DNA from: Desulfomicrobium sp. ZS1
GTDB taxonomy: Bacteria > Desulfobacterota > Desulfovibrionia > Desulfovibrionales > Desulfomicrobiaceae
DNA: 64,000 nucleotides
Assembly (NCBI RefSeq): GCF_024204645.1
Contig: NZ_CP100351.1
Location: forward strand, 62,001-126,000
Direction: 5' to 3'
The notes under the pieces were generated by a model. It did no database searches and was not told the DNA's origin. It saw nothing but the letters and a program-made list of their open reading frames with translations. Position 1 is the stretch's first letter. Each line of letters starts with the position of its first letter. A program made the translations under genes and the position numbers. This document shows, in pieces, positions 18,839 through 26,571 of the stretch.

Positions 18839-19828
18839 CTAAAATTGCAACAAGGCCGATGCCCAGGTAAACCCGCCGCCAAATGCCGTGAGCAGAACTT
18901 TCATTCCGGGCTGGATACGGCCGCTGGCCTCGGCTTCGGTCAGGGCGATGGGTATGGAAGCCGCCGAAGTATTGCCGATTCGGTCCACATTGACGTAGAT
19001 TTTATCCGAGTCCACATTCAATTTTTTGCCGATGGCTTCGATGATGCGGATATTGGCCTGATGAGGAATGATGAGGTCGATGTCGTCGGTGGTCAGTCCG
19101 TTCCGTTCCAGCAGAGTTCCGGAAATTTCGACCATGCAGCGCACGGCGTGTTTGAAGACATCGCGTCCGTTCATCTCGACAAAATATTCCGGTCCGATGG
19201 ACTGCCCAAGCACCGGTTTGCAGGCCGAACCGCCGCCATGGATGGTCAGGAGGCCGCCCACGGAACCGTCGGCCTTGAGCATGGCGTCAAGGACCTTGAT
19301 CCGGCCTGGATTTCCCTGTCCGGTGACAATGGCCGCGCCCGCCCCATCTCCGAAGAGCACGCAGGTCGTGCGGTCCTCGAAGTTGAGGCGGGAGGTGGTC
19401 ACTTCACTGCCGACGATCAGGATCTTGGCATCCGGATACATGCAGGTGTAGGCCCGGGCCGTCTCCATGCAATACAGAAAGCCGGAGCAGGCAGCGGCCA
19501 GATCAAAGGCCGGGAGGCCTTTGAGGCCCAGCATGTCCTGGAGCAGGCAGGACGTGGTCGGGAGATTGTAGTCTCCGGAAAAGGTGCCGACAAAAATATG
19601 TGTGAGGTCCTGGGCGGTCATTCCCGCATCCTCCAGGGCCTTGCATGCGGCATGGTAGGCCAGCACTGAGCAGGGTTCGTCTGCCTCGGCGAAATGTCTG
19701 GTTACGATGCCGGTGCGCGTGCGGATCCATTCGTCGGAAGTGTCGACGATATGTTCGAGGTCCGAATTCGTTACAAGTGTCCGGGGCAGGTGCATACCCA
19801 GCCCCGAAATGAAGCACGGTGAAGACAT
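18839..19828 (-). CDS. fabH: 3-oxoacyl-ACP synthase III
   Basis: Initiating condensing enzyme joining acetyl-CoA to malonyl-ACP. The 329 residues have the FabH triad: Cys114 in AAACSGFLYC, His in IPHQANIRI and Asn in GNTSAASIP, and the early TSDEWIRTRTGI block. The start at MSSPCFISGLG fits the family N-terminus and has AGGA upstream. A longer upstream open frame exists but overlaps nothing useful and lacks conservation. Gene order plsX-fabH-fabG-acpP-fabF is classical. Confidence 0.97.
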   Translation of the reverse strand: MSSPCFISGLGMHLPRTLVTNSDLEHIVDTSDEWIRTRTGIVTRHFAEADEPCSVLAYHAACKALEDAGMTAQDLTHIFVGTFSGDYNLPTTSCLLQDMLGLKGLPAFDLAAACSGFLYCMETARAYTCMYPDAKILIVGSEVTTSRLNFEDRTTCVLFGDGAGAAIVTGQGNPGRIKVLDAMLKADGSVGGLLTIHGGGSACKPVLGQSIGPEYFVEMNGRDVFKHAVRCMVEISGTLLERNGLTTDDIDLIIPHQANIRIIEAIGKKLNVDSDKIYVNVDRIGNTSAASIPIALTEAEASGRIQPGMKVLLTAFGGGFTWASALLQF

Positions 19829-19875
19829 GAGAGGATTCCTACATTCCCTTGAGGGGCGCTGCGTCACGTTGCAAG

Positions 19876-20943
19876 CTAAAGGCCCGCGGCTTCCTGCCTG
19901 AGGGCGGTGGCCTTGCCGGTCCGGGAGAAAAGGCTCAATTCCGTGTTGGCGTGCAAGCCTTCCACGAGGTAGTCGTTGGCCTTCTTTTCGACGAAAATAG
20001 CGGCTTGCTGCAGTGCGGTGGTGATGGCCCGCGCATTGGATTTACCATGGCAGACAATGGCGATGCCGTTCAAGCCAAGAATGGGCGCGCCGCCGTATTC
20101 GGCGTAGTCGATTTTCTTGGCGAAACGCTTGAAAGCGGGCAGGGCGATGAGCGTGCCCAGGCGTGACCAGATGGACTTTTTGAGCTCCGTCTTGAGCATG
20201 GACGCCAGGGCCGAACCCAGCCCTTCGCTCAGCTTGAGGGCCACGTTGCCCACGAAACCGTCGCAGACGATGACGTCGGTTTCGCCGGTGAAGACGTCCC
20301 GACCTTCGACGTTACCGATAAAATTGAGCGAGGAGCCTTTGAGCAGGGTAAAGGCATCCTTGGTCAGGCTGTTGCCCTTGCCTTCTTCTTCTCCGATGCT
20401 CAAAATGCCGACTTTCGGGTTGGCGATGCCCAGCACGCAACGGGCCAGGACTTCGGCCATGAGGCCGAACTGGACCAGATTGTACGGCTTGCAGTCCGCG
20501 TTGGCGCCAACGTCGATGAGCACGATGGGCTTTTTGAGCGTCGGCATGATGGAGGCCAGCGCCGGTCTGTCCACCCCGCCGATGCGGCCGAGGATGAACA
20601 TGCCGCAGGCCAGGGCCGCTCCGGAGTTTCCGGCCGTGACCACGCCGTGCGCCCGGCCTTCGCGCACAAGACGAAAGGCCACCTGCATGGAGCTGTCCTT
20701 CTTGCGCCGAAGCACATCCGAAGGCTTTTCCGCCATGCCGGCCACCTGCGTGGTGTGAACGATTTCAAAGCGCACGTCCGCGTGGGCGTGCCGTTCCAGC
20801 TCCTTGCGGATGGACGGTTCGTCGCCCACAAGGATGAGCCGGACTCCTGTCTCACGGGCAGCCGCGAGGGAGCCCGGAACATTAATTTCCGGGCCGAAGT
20901 CTCCCCCCATGGCGTCCACGGCGAGACAGATGTCTTTAGGCAT
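19876..20943 (-). CDS. plsX: Phosphate acyltransferase PlsX
   Basis: Converts acyl-ACP to acyl-phosphate at the membrane surface as the first step of phosphatidic acid synthesis with PlsY. The 355 residues start with ICLAVDAMGGDFGPE and contain GNSGAALACGMFILGRI and VCDGFVGNVALKLSEG, both diagnostic. The true start is the ATG overlapping the rpmF stop (ATGCCTAA); a longer open frame reads through rpmF out of frame. The overlap with rpmF suggests tight translational coupling. Confidence 0.97.
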   Translation of the reverse strand: MPKDICLAVDAMGGDFGPEINVPGSLAAARETGVRLILVGDEPSIRKELERHAHADVRFEIVHTTQVAGMAEKPSDVLRRKKDSSMQVAFRLVREGRAHGVVTAGNSGAALACGMFILGRIGGVDRPALASIMPTLKKPIVLIDVGANADCKPYNLVQFGLMAEVLARCVLGIANPKVGILSIGEEEGKGNSLTKDAFTLLKGSSLNFIGNVEGRDVFTGETDVIVCDGFVGNVALKLSEGLGSALASMLKTELKKSIWSRLGTLIALPAFKRFAKKIDYAEYGGAPILGLNGIAIVCHGKSNARAITTALQQAAIFVEKKANDYLVEGLHANTELSLFSRTGKATALRQEAAGL

Positions 20944-21115
20944 CTGCAGCCTTGGTGTACTGGCGTCCTTTGTATTTGCCGCAACCGGGGCAGATGCAAT
21001 GGGACAGGCTGGCTTCACCGCATTCGCAGTACACGACGTTGGGGATGGCGACGTGGTCATGGGACCGACGCATGTTTCTTCTGGACTTGGATGTTTTCTT
21101 CTTAGGCAATGGCAT
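20936..21115 (-). CDS. rpmF: 50S ribosomal protein L32
   Basis: A 59-residue basic protein beginning MPLPKKKTSKSRRNMRRSHD, the L32 signature, followed by a zinc-ribbon part with cysteines in VYCECG, HCIC and PGCGKYKGR. An AGAGGTG site precedes the ATG. It lies between yceD and plsX, an order conserved across many bacteria (yceD-rpmF-plsX), and overlaps plsX by 8 bases. Translated by hand from the minus strand because of its small size. Confidence 0.96.
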   Translation of the reverse strand: MPLPKKKTSKSRRNMRRSHDHVAIPNVVYCECGEASLSHCICPGCGKYKGRQYTKAADA

Positions 21116-21141
21116 GATGGCACCTCTATCTTGAAAGCGAT

Positions 21142-21672
21142 CTAATTGGTTTTGATTTTAAGCCCTTGCAACGCCTTGGCCAAAGGAGATTGGCTGTCGG
21201 GATTGTTGCAGGCGCATGATTCCAGGTTCCTGTTTTTTCCGCACTGCGGGCATAGCCCCAAACACGTATCGGCGCAAAGTATTTTTTCGGGCAGGGCCAG
21301 CAGGAATTCTTCCCACAAAAGGCCCGCCGCGTCCAACTCCCAGCCGGTGTCGACGTTGCGCAGGTGGCTCGGTTCGTCTTCGAGCAGGTCCACGTCTTCA
21401 TGGGCTTCATAGGCATCGAAGTCGTGATCGATAACCACTTCGGCCTCTTCCAGACATCGGTGACACACGGTTTTGACGGTGCCGCCAAGATGGCCTTGAA
21501 TCAGGTATCCGTCCTGCTGAGGGACGATGTTCAGCTTGGCCGTGAGGGGGATGACGATATTCATATCATAGTGGAATTCTTTCCAGAATTCCCGCCAGAC
21601 ATCCTGGTCGTCAAATGAAAATTCCCGACCATGTGCCGGGAGATTCGTCAGTCCAATCCAATGTTCAACCAT
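21142..21672 (-). CDS. yceD: DUF177/YceD family protein
   Basis: A 176-residue protein with the DUF177 features: a central VCHRCLEEAEVVIDHDF block and a cysteine-rich C-terminal part (LCADTCLGLCPQCGKN), likely metal binding, ending in a PLAKALQGLK helix. Family members influence 23S rRNA accumulation, and the gene is almost always directly before rpmF, as here. The function is by family association. The ATG has GAGGTG upstream and the predicted promoter places the transcript start only about 16 bases away. It is the first gene of the long operon. Confidence 0.9.
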   Translation of the reverse strand: MVEHWIGLTNLPAHGREFSFDDQDVWREFWKEFHYDMNIVIPLTAKLNIVPQQDGYLIQGHLGGTVKTVCHRCLEEAEVVIDHDFDAYEAHEDVDLLEDEPSHLRNVDTGWELDAAGLLWEEFLLALPEKILCADTCLGLCPQCGKNRNLESCACNNPDSQSPLAKALQGLKIKTN

Positions 21673-21694
21673 GTGTGCACCTCGAAACGGGACG

Positions 21695-21722
21695 TGTATA
21701 TGGGGATTCTTTTTCCTGTCAA
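21695..21722 (-). promoter_or_regulatory. Promoter of the yceD-rpmF-plsX-fab-rib operon
   Basis: On the minus strand a consensus TTGACA -35 box and a TATACA -10 box are 16 bases apart. The expected start is near 21688, giving a leader of about 16 bases before yceD. It is the only strong sigma-70 pattern I recognised ahead of this roughly 16-kb run of genes. Confidence 0.7.
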
Positions 21723-21732
21723 GGATTTTTAC

Positions 21733-21759
21733 TTGCCATCCCCGGCGTCCGGATATATG
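21733..21759 (+). promoter_or_regulatory. Possible rpmB promoter
   Basis: A TTGCCA box followed after 15 bases by TATATG lies back-to-back with the yceD promoter. Spacing is short and the -10 is imperfect, so this is tentative. It would leave a leader of about 100 bases before rpmB. Confidence 0.3.
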
Positions 21760-21867
21760 GGTCCAAATTCCTCTGGCGGCAAATCATGATCATGGCCGGC
21801 CGGAACGTCTCGGAGCTGCCAGGCCATGACAGCTTAAGATATTAAAGCACTATTTTAGGAGGACGTT

Positions 21868-22068
21868 ATGTCAAAAGTTTGCGATATTTGCGGGAAGGGC
21901 CCCCAGGTCGGCAACAATGTCAGCCATGCCAACAATAAGACCAAGCGGCGCTTCATGCCCAATCTTCAGTCTGTTCGCGCTCAGCTGAAGTCCGGCGAAG
22001 TGAAGCGGTTGAAGGTCTGCACCCAGTGCATCCGCTCTGGCGCTGTGACCAAGCCCGCAGTCAACTAG
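21868..22068 (+). CDS. rpmB: 50S ribosomal protein L28
   Basis: A 66-residue ribosomal protein with the L28 N-terminus [19 protein letters not shown] followed by [11 protein letters not shown]. Four cysteines (5, 8, 51, 54) form a zinc ribbon, so this is the zinc-containing form. A consensus AGGAGG site precedes the ATG. The gene is divergent from the yceD operon and ends at a strong terminator, so it is probably transcribed alone. Confidence 0.97.
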   Translation: MSKVCDICGKGPQVGNNVSHANNKTKRRFMPNLQSVRAQLKSGEVKRLKVCTQCIRSGAVTKPAVN

Positions 22069-22087
22069 GCTTCCCTGTTTTCCCAGC

Positions 22088-22116
22088 AAAAAAGGCGACT
22101 TGAAGTCGCCTTTTTT
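22088..22116. terminator. Bidirectional terminator between rpmB and sodB
   Basis: Hairpin with stem AAAAAAGGCGAC / GTCGCCTTTTTT and a 5-base loop between two convergent genes. Its A and T tails make it functional on both strands. Confidence 0.9.
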
Positions 22117-22129
22117 GTTGCCTGCCGTA

Positions 22130-22726
22130 CTACTTGGCCAGCTGCTGGTTGACGAATTCCCAGTTGATCAGCTTGCCTAAAAAATCCTGCAGGTAATCGG
22201 CCCGCCGGTTCTGGTAATCGAGGTAATAGGCGTGCTCCCAGACATCTGCGGTGAGCAGGGCCTTGGCCCCGTGCACCATGGGCGTGTCGGCATTGCCGGT
22301 CTTCATGATCTCAAGCTTTCCGTTTTTTTCCACCAGCCACGCCCACCCGCTGCCAAACTGGGTCATGCCGGCTTCCTTGAAGGCCTTGGCGAAATTTTCG
22401 TAGTTGCCAAATGCCTTGTTGATGCCTTCGGCTACGGCTCCGGTGGGTGCTCCGCCACCGCCTGCCTTCATGCAGCGCCAGTAGAAAGAGTGGTTCCATA
22501 CTTGGGCAGCGTTATTGAAAATGCCTGCCTTGGCTGGATCGTTCGCCGTGGCCATGACAATTTCCCGCAACGTCTGTCCTTCGAGATCCGTGCCCGCGAT
22601 CAGCTTGTTGGTATTGTCGATATAGAGCTGATGGTGTTTGCCATGATGAAAGTCCAAGGTCTTGGCGCTGATGCACGGACTCAAAGCGTCTTTGGAGTAG
22701 GGAAGATCCGGGAGCACGAAGATCAT
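22130..22726 (-). CDS. sodB: Superoxide dismutase, Fe type
   Basis: Cytoplasmic dismutase of 198 residues without a signal peptide. Metal ligands are His27 (FHHGKHH), His79 (QVWNHSFYW), Asp161 and His165 (DVWEHAYYLDY). GGGGAPTGAV and FGSGWAW fit the iron type more than manganese, though a cambialistic enzyme cannot be excluded. AGGAGG precedes the ATG. In an anaerobe it protects against transient oxygen exposure and complements the rubrerythrin gene elsewhere in the window. Confidence 0.95.
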   Translation of the reverse strand: MIFVLPDLPYSKDALSPCISAKTLDFHHGKHHQLYIDNTNKLIAGTDLEGQTLREIVMATANDPAKAGIFNNAAQVWNHSFYWRCMKAGGGGAPTGAVAEGINKAFGNYENFAKAFKEAGMTQFGSGWAWLVEKNGKLEIMKTGNADTPMVHGAKALLTADVWEHAYYLDYQNRRADYLQDFLGKLINWEFVNQQLAK

Positions 22727-22887
22727 ACAAGCCTCCTATTAATGTATAGAACGTGATGCCAATTCGGGCGCGATTCCTGCCCGTAAAGCGGGCAGGGCGT
22801 GGAAATTGGAAGGTAGTTCAAAGTGAATCAATGAAGGTAATCTGTCAACAGGAGGCCGCGAAAATGTGTGCTCACTTTCCGGTGCGG

Positions 22888-24018
22888 TCAGTACAGGACA
22901 AACTTGGCCAGACGGCCGTCAAGCCCCCCGTTTTTGAGGGGTTTTTTCCACTGCGGCTTCAGGCCGATGCATTTGAGCCACGCCCTGTCCCCGAAATAGA
23001 TGTAGGCTGTTGAGCCGGCGCAACGCTGTTTCAAGTGGTCTCCGAATTTCTTGAACCAGAGCGACATGTCTTCGTTTTTGCCCAGGCGGATACCGTAAGG
23101 CGGATTGCAGATGATGGTCGTGCCTGTCATGTCGCTACGCTCAAAAAAATCCCTGCGGCCGACGATCACTTCGTCCCCGCCAGGCAGCCTGGACATATTG
23201 ACCCGCGTTGCTTCCACTGCGATGGCGTCGATGTCGCTCCCGCGCAGATCGGCCTCAAGTTCCACCGTGGTCTCGGAGGCGAGTTCCAGATCCCATAGCC
23301 GGGGGTTGAAATCCGGCATCCGGTTGAAGCCGAATTTGCGGCGCAGCAGCCCGGCCGGAAGGTTGGTGGCATGCATGAAGGCTTCGCACAGGATGGTCCC
23401 CGAACCGCAGAGCGGATCAATGAGGGAGGATTTGCCGTCCCATTCACTCATGCGGATTATCGCCGCAGCCACGGTTTCGTTCATGGGCGCTTCCACGCTC
23501 TGCACGCGGTAGCCGCGCCGGTGCATGGATCCGCCGGAGACATCAAGGCTGATCGTGCCTACGTTTTCGTGGATGTGCAGGTGCAGCCACAGGTCGGGGT
23601 CGCGGGGATCGACGCTGGGTCGGATGCCGGTGTGATCCCGGAACCAGTCCGCCACGGCGTCCTTGAGCTTCAGGCCTGCGTATTGCGAATGACCGATGGC
23701 GCTCTTGGAGACATTGGCGAAGATCGCGAAGGTCTGGTCCGGACTCAGGAAATCCGACCAGCGCAGCTCCACGCCTGCGTTGTACAAGGCCTGGTCCGTC
23801 GGGCAGGCGAAGCGGACTAGCGGGGCCAGGACGCGCGAGATCAGCCGCGCGCGGTAGACGATGCGGTACAAAACCCGGGCTGTGGCCTTGAAATGCACAT
23901 AGCGAAAGCCGCACGCGCATTCGGTGGCCCCGAGTTCCTGGAGTTCGGTCCGGGCCAGATCCTCGATGCCGTCCGCCACTTGGGCGGTGTAGGTGTGTTC
24001 TTGCTGATATATATACAT
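22888..24018 (-). CDS. THUMP-domain class I RNA methyltransferase (RlmL/YpsC type)
   Basis: SAM-dependent methyltransferase of 376 residues. An N-terminal THUMP-like RNA-binding region (about 10-155) precedes a Rossmann methyltransferase domain with LIDPLCGSGTILCEA as the SAM-binding motif, a D-I-D acidic turn (GSDIDAIAVEA) and the catalytic NPPYGIRLG. NPPY enzymes of this group methylate guanine N2 in 23S rRNA (RlmL N-domain, YpsC). The specific target base is not determined here. It lies between sodB and gltX on the same strand. Confidence 0.88.
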   Translation of the reverse strand: MYIYQQEHTYTAQVADGIEDLARTELQELGATECACGFRYVHFKATARVLYRIVYRARLISRVLAPLVRFACPTDQALYNAGVELRWSDFLSPDQTFAIFANVSKSAIGHSQYAGLKLKDAVADWFRDHTGIRPSVDPRDPDLWLHLHIHENVGTISLDVSGGSMHRRGYRVQSVEAPMNETVAAAIIRMSEWDGKSSLIDPLCGSGTILCEAFMHATNLPAGLLRRKFGFNRMPDFNPRLWDLELASETTVELEADLRGSDIDAIAVEATRVNMSRLPGGDEVIVGRRDFFERSDMTGTTIICNPPYGIRLGKNEDMSLWFKKFGDHLKQRCAGSTAYIYFGDRAWLKCIGLKPQWKKPLKNGGLDGRLAKFVLY

Positions 24019-24046
24019 GAAAAAGCCCGGTTGCCCGGGCTGTGCG

Positions 24047-25441
24047 CTAAAGGGTCAGGGCCTTGCGGAAGCGCGCCCGGGTGCGGTCGCGTCCGAGAAC
24101 TTCCATGGTTTCAAAGAGGCCGGGGCTCATGGTCGTGCCGGTGATGGCCACGCGGATGGGCTGGGCCAGGGCCTTGAACTTGAGGCCGGTTTTTTCCAGA
24201 TAGGCGGTGACCATCTCTTCGAGGCTCTGGTGGTCAAAAGCCGGCAGGGCTTCCATGCGTTCGGCCAGGACGCTAAGATGCTCTCTGGTTTCCGCGGTGA
24301 GAAATTTGGTCACCGCCGCCTCGGCATAGGGCAGACTCTCGGCGTCGTGCAGGAAGAAGGTCGCCTGTTCGGCCATTTCTTTGAGAGTCTTGGCCCGTGG
24401 CTGGAACAGGGGCACGATGGCCTCGAGGTAGTCCCGCGCCGGTTCAAAGTCCGTATTTTGGCGGATCATTTCGTCCAGCAGATTTGCCAGCCTTGGCACA
24501 TCGCCGATCTTGATGAAGTGGCTGTTGGTCCAGTTGAGCTTGTCCATGTCGAAGACCGAGGCGGATTTGCCCAGGCCGCCGAGGGAGAACTTCTCCAGCA
24601 GTTCGGCCATGGTGAAAAGTTCGTCGTCGCCGTGAGACCAGCCCAGGCGCACCAGATAACTGAGCATGGCCTCGGGCAGGTAGCCGAGGTCCTTGTACAT
24701 CATGACCGAGGTCGCGCCGTGGCGCTTGCTCATTTTTTTCTTGTCGGGCCCAAGGATCATGGGCACGTGGCCGAACGTGGGCAGGGGAAATCCCAGCGCC
24801 TCGTAGATGAGGATCTGCTTGGGCGTGTTGTTCTGGTGGTCGTCGCCGCGCAGGACGTGGGTCACTCCCATGAGCGCGTCGTCCACGACCACGGCCATCT
24901 GGTAGATGGCGGAGCCGTCGGCCCGGCGGATGACGAAATCGTCCATTTCCTGCACGTCCCAGGAGATGGGGCCCTTGATGGCGTCGTCGAAAACCACCTT
25001 GCCAGTAAGCGGAGTCTTGAAACGGACCACCCGTCCCGGTCCGGGTCCAAGGCCCAGTTCCCGGCATTTGCCGTTGTACTTGGGCTTGAGTCCCGCCGCG
25101 CGGGCCGTCTCGCGCATGGCTTCCACTTCCTCTGACGTGCAGGAGCAGTAGTAGGCTTTGCCCGTTTCCACGAGCTTGTCCACGTAGGTGTTGTAGAGGT
25201 CGCCGCGTTCGCTCTGGAAATAGGGGCCTTCGTCGAAATCCAGCCCGAGCCAGTGCATGGCGTCGATGATGGCGTCGGTCATTTCCTGGGTCGAGCGGGC
25301 CTGGTCCGTGTCCTCGATGCGCAGGATGAACTTGCCGCCGTTTTGGCGGGCGTAAAGATAGTTGAAAAGCGCCGTGCGGGCGCCTCCGATATGCAGATAC
25401 CCCGTGGGACTGGGGGGGAAACGGGTCACTATTTGGGTCAT
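24047..25441 (-). CDS. gltX: Glutamyl-tRNA synthetase
   Basis: Class I synthetase of 464 residues. The HIGH region is PSPTGYLHIGGARTAL near residue 10, the KMSKS-type loop is KMSKRHGA near 236, and cysteines in YYCSCTS and NGKCREL could bind zinc as in E. coli-type enzymes. C-terminal helical anticodon-binding domain is present. A GGAAGAG site precedes the ATG. Whether it is discriminating or also charges tRNA-Gln cannot be decided from the sequence alone. Confidence 0.97.
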   Translation of the reverse strand: MTQIVTRFPPSPTGYLHIGGARTALFNYLYARQNGGKFILRIEDTDQARSTQEMTDAIIDAMHWLGLDFDEGPYFQSERGDLYNTYVDKLVETGKAYYCSCTSEEVEAMRETARAAGLKPKYNGKCRELGLGPGPGRVVRFKTPLTGKVVFDDAIKGPISWDVQEMDDFVIRRADGSAIYQMAVVVDDALMGVTHVLRGDDHQNNTPKQILIYEALGFPLPTFGHVPMILGPDKKKMSKRHGATSVMMYKDLGYLPEAMLSYLVRLGWSHGDDELFTMAELLEKFSLGGLGKSASVFDMDKLNWTNSHFIKIGDVPRLANLLDEMIRQNTDFEPARDYLEAIVPLFQPRAKTLKEMAEQATFFLHDAESLPYAEAAVTKFLTAETREHLSVLAERMEALPAFDHQSLEEMVTAYLEKTGLKFKALAQPIRVAITGTTMSPGLFETMEVLGRDRTRARFRKALTL

Positions 25442-25572
25442 GTTGCTCTTCCAAAAAATCGGCGCAAAGCACCGGCTGGTTCCGTACCTGGGTTTGCTTG
25501 GCCTGCAGGTGCGGGATGAGTGTTGCGATGAAAATATGCGGCCGCTCGTTCGGGCCGGACGGCTTGGACCGG

Positions 25573-25794
25573 CTAGACGGCTTCGACAGCCTTGACGCCG
25601 GGGACCATCTTCTTGACGGCGCGTTCGATGCTGCTTTTGAGCGTCATCTGCGCCATGGGACAGCCTTTGCAGGCTCCGGACATGCGCACCTGCACGATGC
25701 CGCTGGGTAGGATGTTCACCAGTTCGACGTAGCCACCGTCAGCTTGCAGAATGGGGCGCACGGTATCAAGCGCCTTTTCGACCTGTTCTCGCAT
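25573..25794 (-). CDS. NifU C-terminal domain (Nfu-type) Fe-S protein
   Basis: A 73-residue stand-alone NifU C-terminal domain. It carries the Cys-x-x-Cys in GACKGCPMAQMTLK and the family N-terminus VRPILQADGGYVELV. Such proteins hold and deliver [4Fe-4S] clusters. A GGAGCAAG site precedes the ATG. The next gene upstream encodes a [4Fe-4S] FTR-type reductase subunit, a plausible client, but this link is inference. Confidence 0.93.
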   Translation of the reverse strand: MREQVEKALDTVRPILQADGGYVELVNILPSGIVQVRMSGACKGCPMAQMTLKSSIERAVKKMVPGVKAVEAV

Positions 25795-25842
25795 GGCTTG
25801 CTCCGGGGCCGGCGCATCAGAAACAGCGCCAGCCGATTTTGA

Positions 25843-26196
25843 TCATTTTTCGAAAAGAAGGCCCGCCATCAGCTTTTCAGGATCGCGCCTCTCCGGAACG
25901 GTTTCCTGGGGGATGCTGCCGTCATTCCATTCTTTGGAGACATAGAGCCCGCAGTAACAGGCTCCGAATTCGGCCACATCCGCTTCGCGGTATTCGCAGG
26001 GACAGAAAATGTCCTTGTCCAGGTCTCGGTTGCCCGAGGCCAGGCGGCACGGGCAGGCCATGTAACCGTAACGCTCGCGGTTGATGAGCAGGCTCTCCAT
26101 GAGGTCAAGCACGAATGCCTTGTCCTTGTTGAAGAAATAGCCCTTGGCTTCTTGCAGGGGGCGCAGCTTTTCGTAAAGTTCTTCGGGAGTCATCAT
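25843..26196 (-). CDS. Ferredoxin-thioredoxin reductase catalytic-subunit-like protein
   Basis: A 117-residue protein with the three cysteine pairs of the FTR beta subunit: CPC at 48-50, CPC at 65-67 and CYC at 80-82. In plant and cyanobacterial FTR these hold a [4Fe-4S] cluster next to a redox-active disulfide that reduces thioredoxin with ferredoxin electrons. Here the spacings are 14 and 12 residues rather than 16 and 8, and the His of the usual CHC is Tyr. No variable (alpha) chain is nearby. The ATG overlaps the stop of the glutaredoxin-like gene, so the two are probably made together and may be redox partners. Confidence 0.88.
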   Translation of the reverse strand: MMTPEELYEKLRPLQEAKGYFFNKDKAFVLDLMESLLINRERYGYMACPCRLASGNRDLDKDIFCPCEYREADVAEFGACYCGLYVSKEWNDGSIPQETVPERRDPEKLMAGLLFEK

Positions 26197-26447
26197 CTCT
26201 CCAGGGCTTCTTTGATCTGCTCCTGTTTGAAGCCGACAATGGCTTCCTCATCCACAAGCAGGGTCGGGAAGGACAGTTTGGGATTGATTTTTTTGATGGC
26301 CTCGATGATCTGCTTGCGTTCGTCGCCTTCGAGCTTGTCGACAAAGATGCAGTCATATTTGGCACCGCAGTCGTCAAGATACTCTTTGGTTTTTTTGCAA
26401 TGGATACAGGTGCTTAATGCATAGAGCGTGATGACTTTGTCAGGCAT
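26193..26447 (-). CDS. Glutaredoxin-like protein
   Basis: An 84-residue thioredoxin-fold protein with the active site Cys-Ile-His-Cys at 14-17 (ALSTCIHCKKTKEYL), a cis-proline region FPTLLVDEEAIVGF and a terminal helix. It resembles glutaredoxin/NrdH-type proteins. A strong AAGGAGG site precedes the ATG. The 4-base overlap with the FTR-like gene makes it the obvious candidate substrate of that reductase; a ferredoxin-to-glutaredoxin electron path is inferred, not shown. Confidence 0.9.
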   Translation of the reverse strand: MPDKVITLYALSTCIHCKKTKEYLDDCGAKYDCIFVDKLEGDERKQIIEAIKKINPKLSFPTLLVDEEAIVGFKQEQIKEALER

Positions 26448-26571
26448 GGATCCTCCTTGCTATGTCGTGGGCGTTGCGATAGCCCTTGGCCTTCTCTTTG
26501 ATAGGGATGCTATAAAGATTAATCGCCCCGTCGTCCACGCCGGGATGGGGGCATATCGCGGGAGAACAATC

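Noticed and set aside
20944-21123. N-terminal extension of plsX
   Set aside because: The extra 60 codons are the rpmF gene read in another frame; rpmF has its own ribosome binding site and all L32 features.
22727-22887. sodB promoter based on a TTGACA at about 22834-22839
   Set aside because: No acceptable -10 hexamer lies 16-18 bases downstream on the minus strand.
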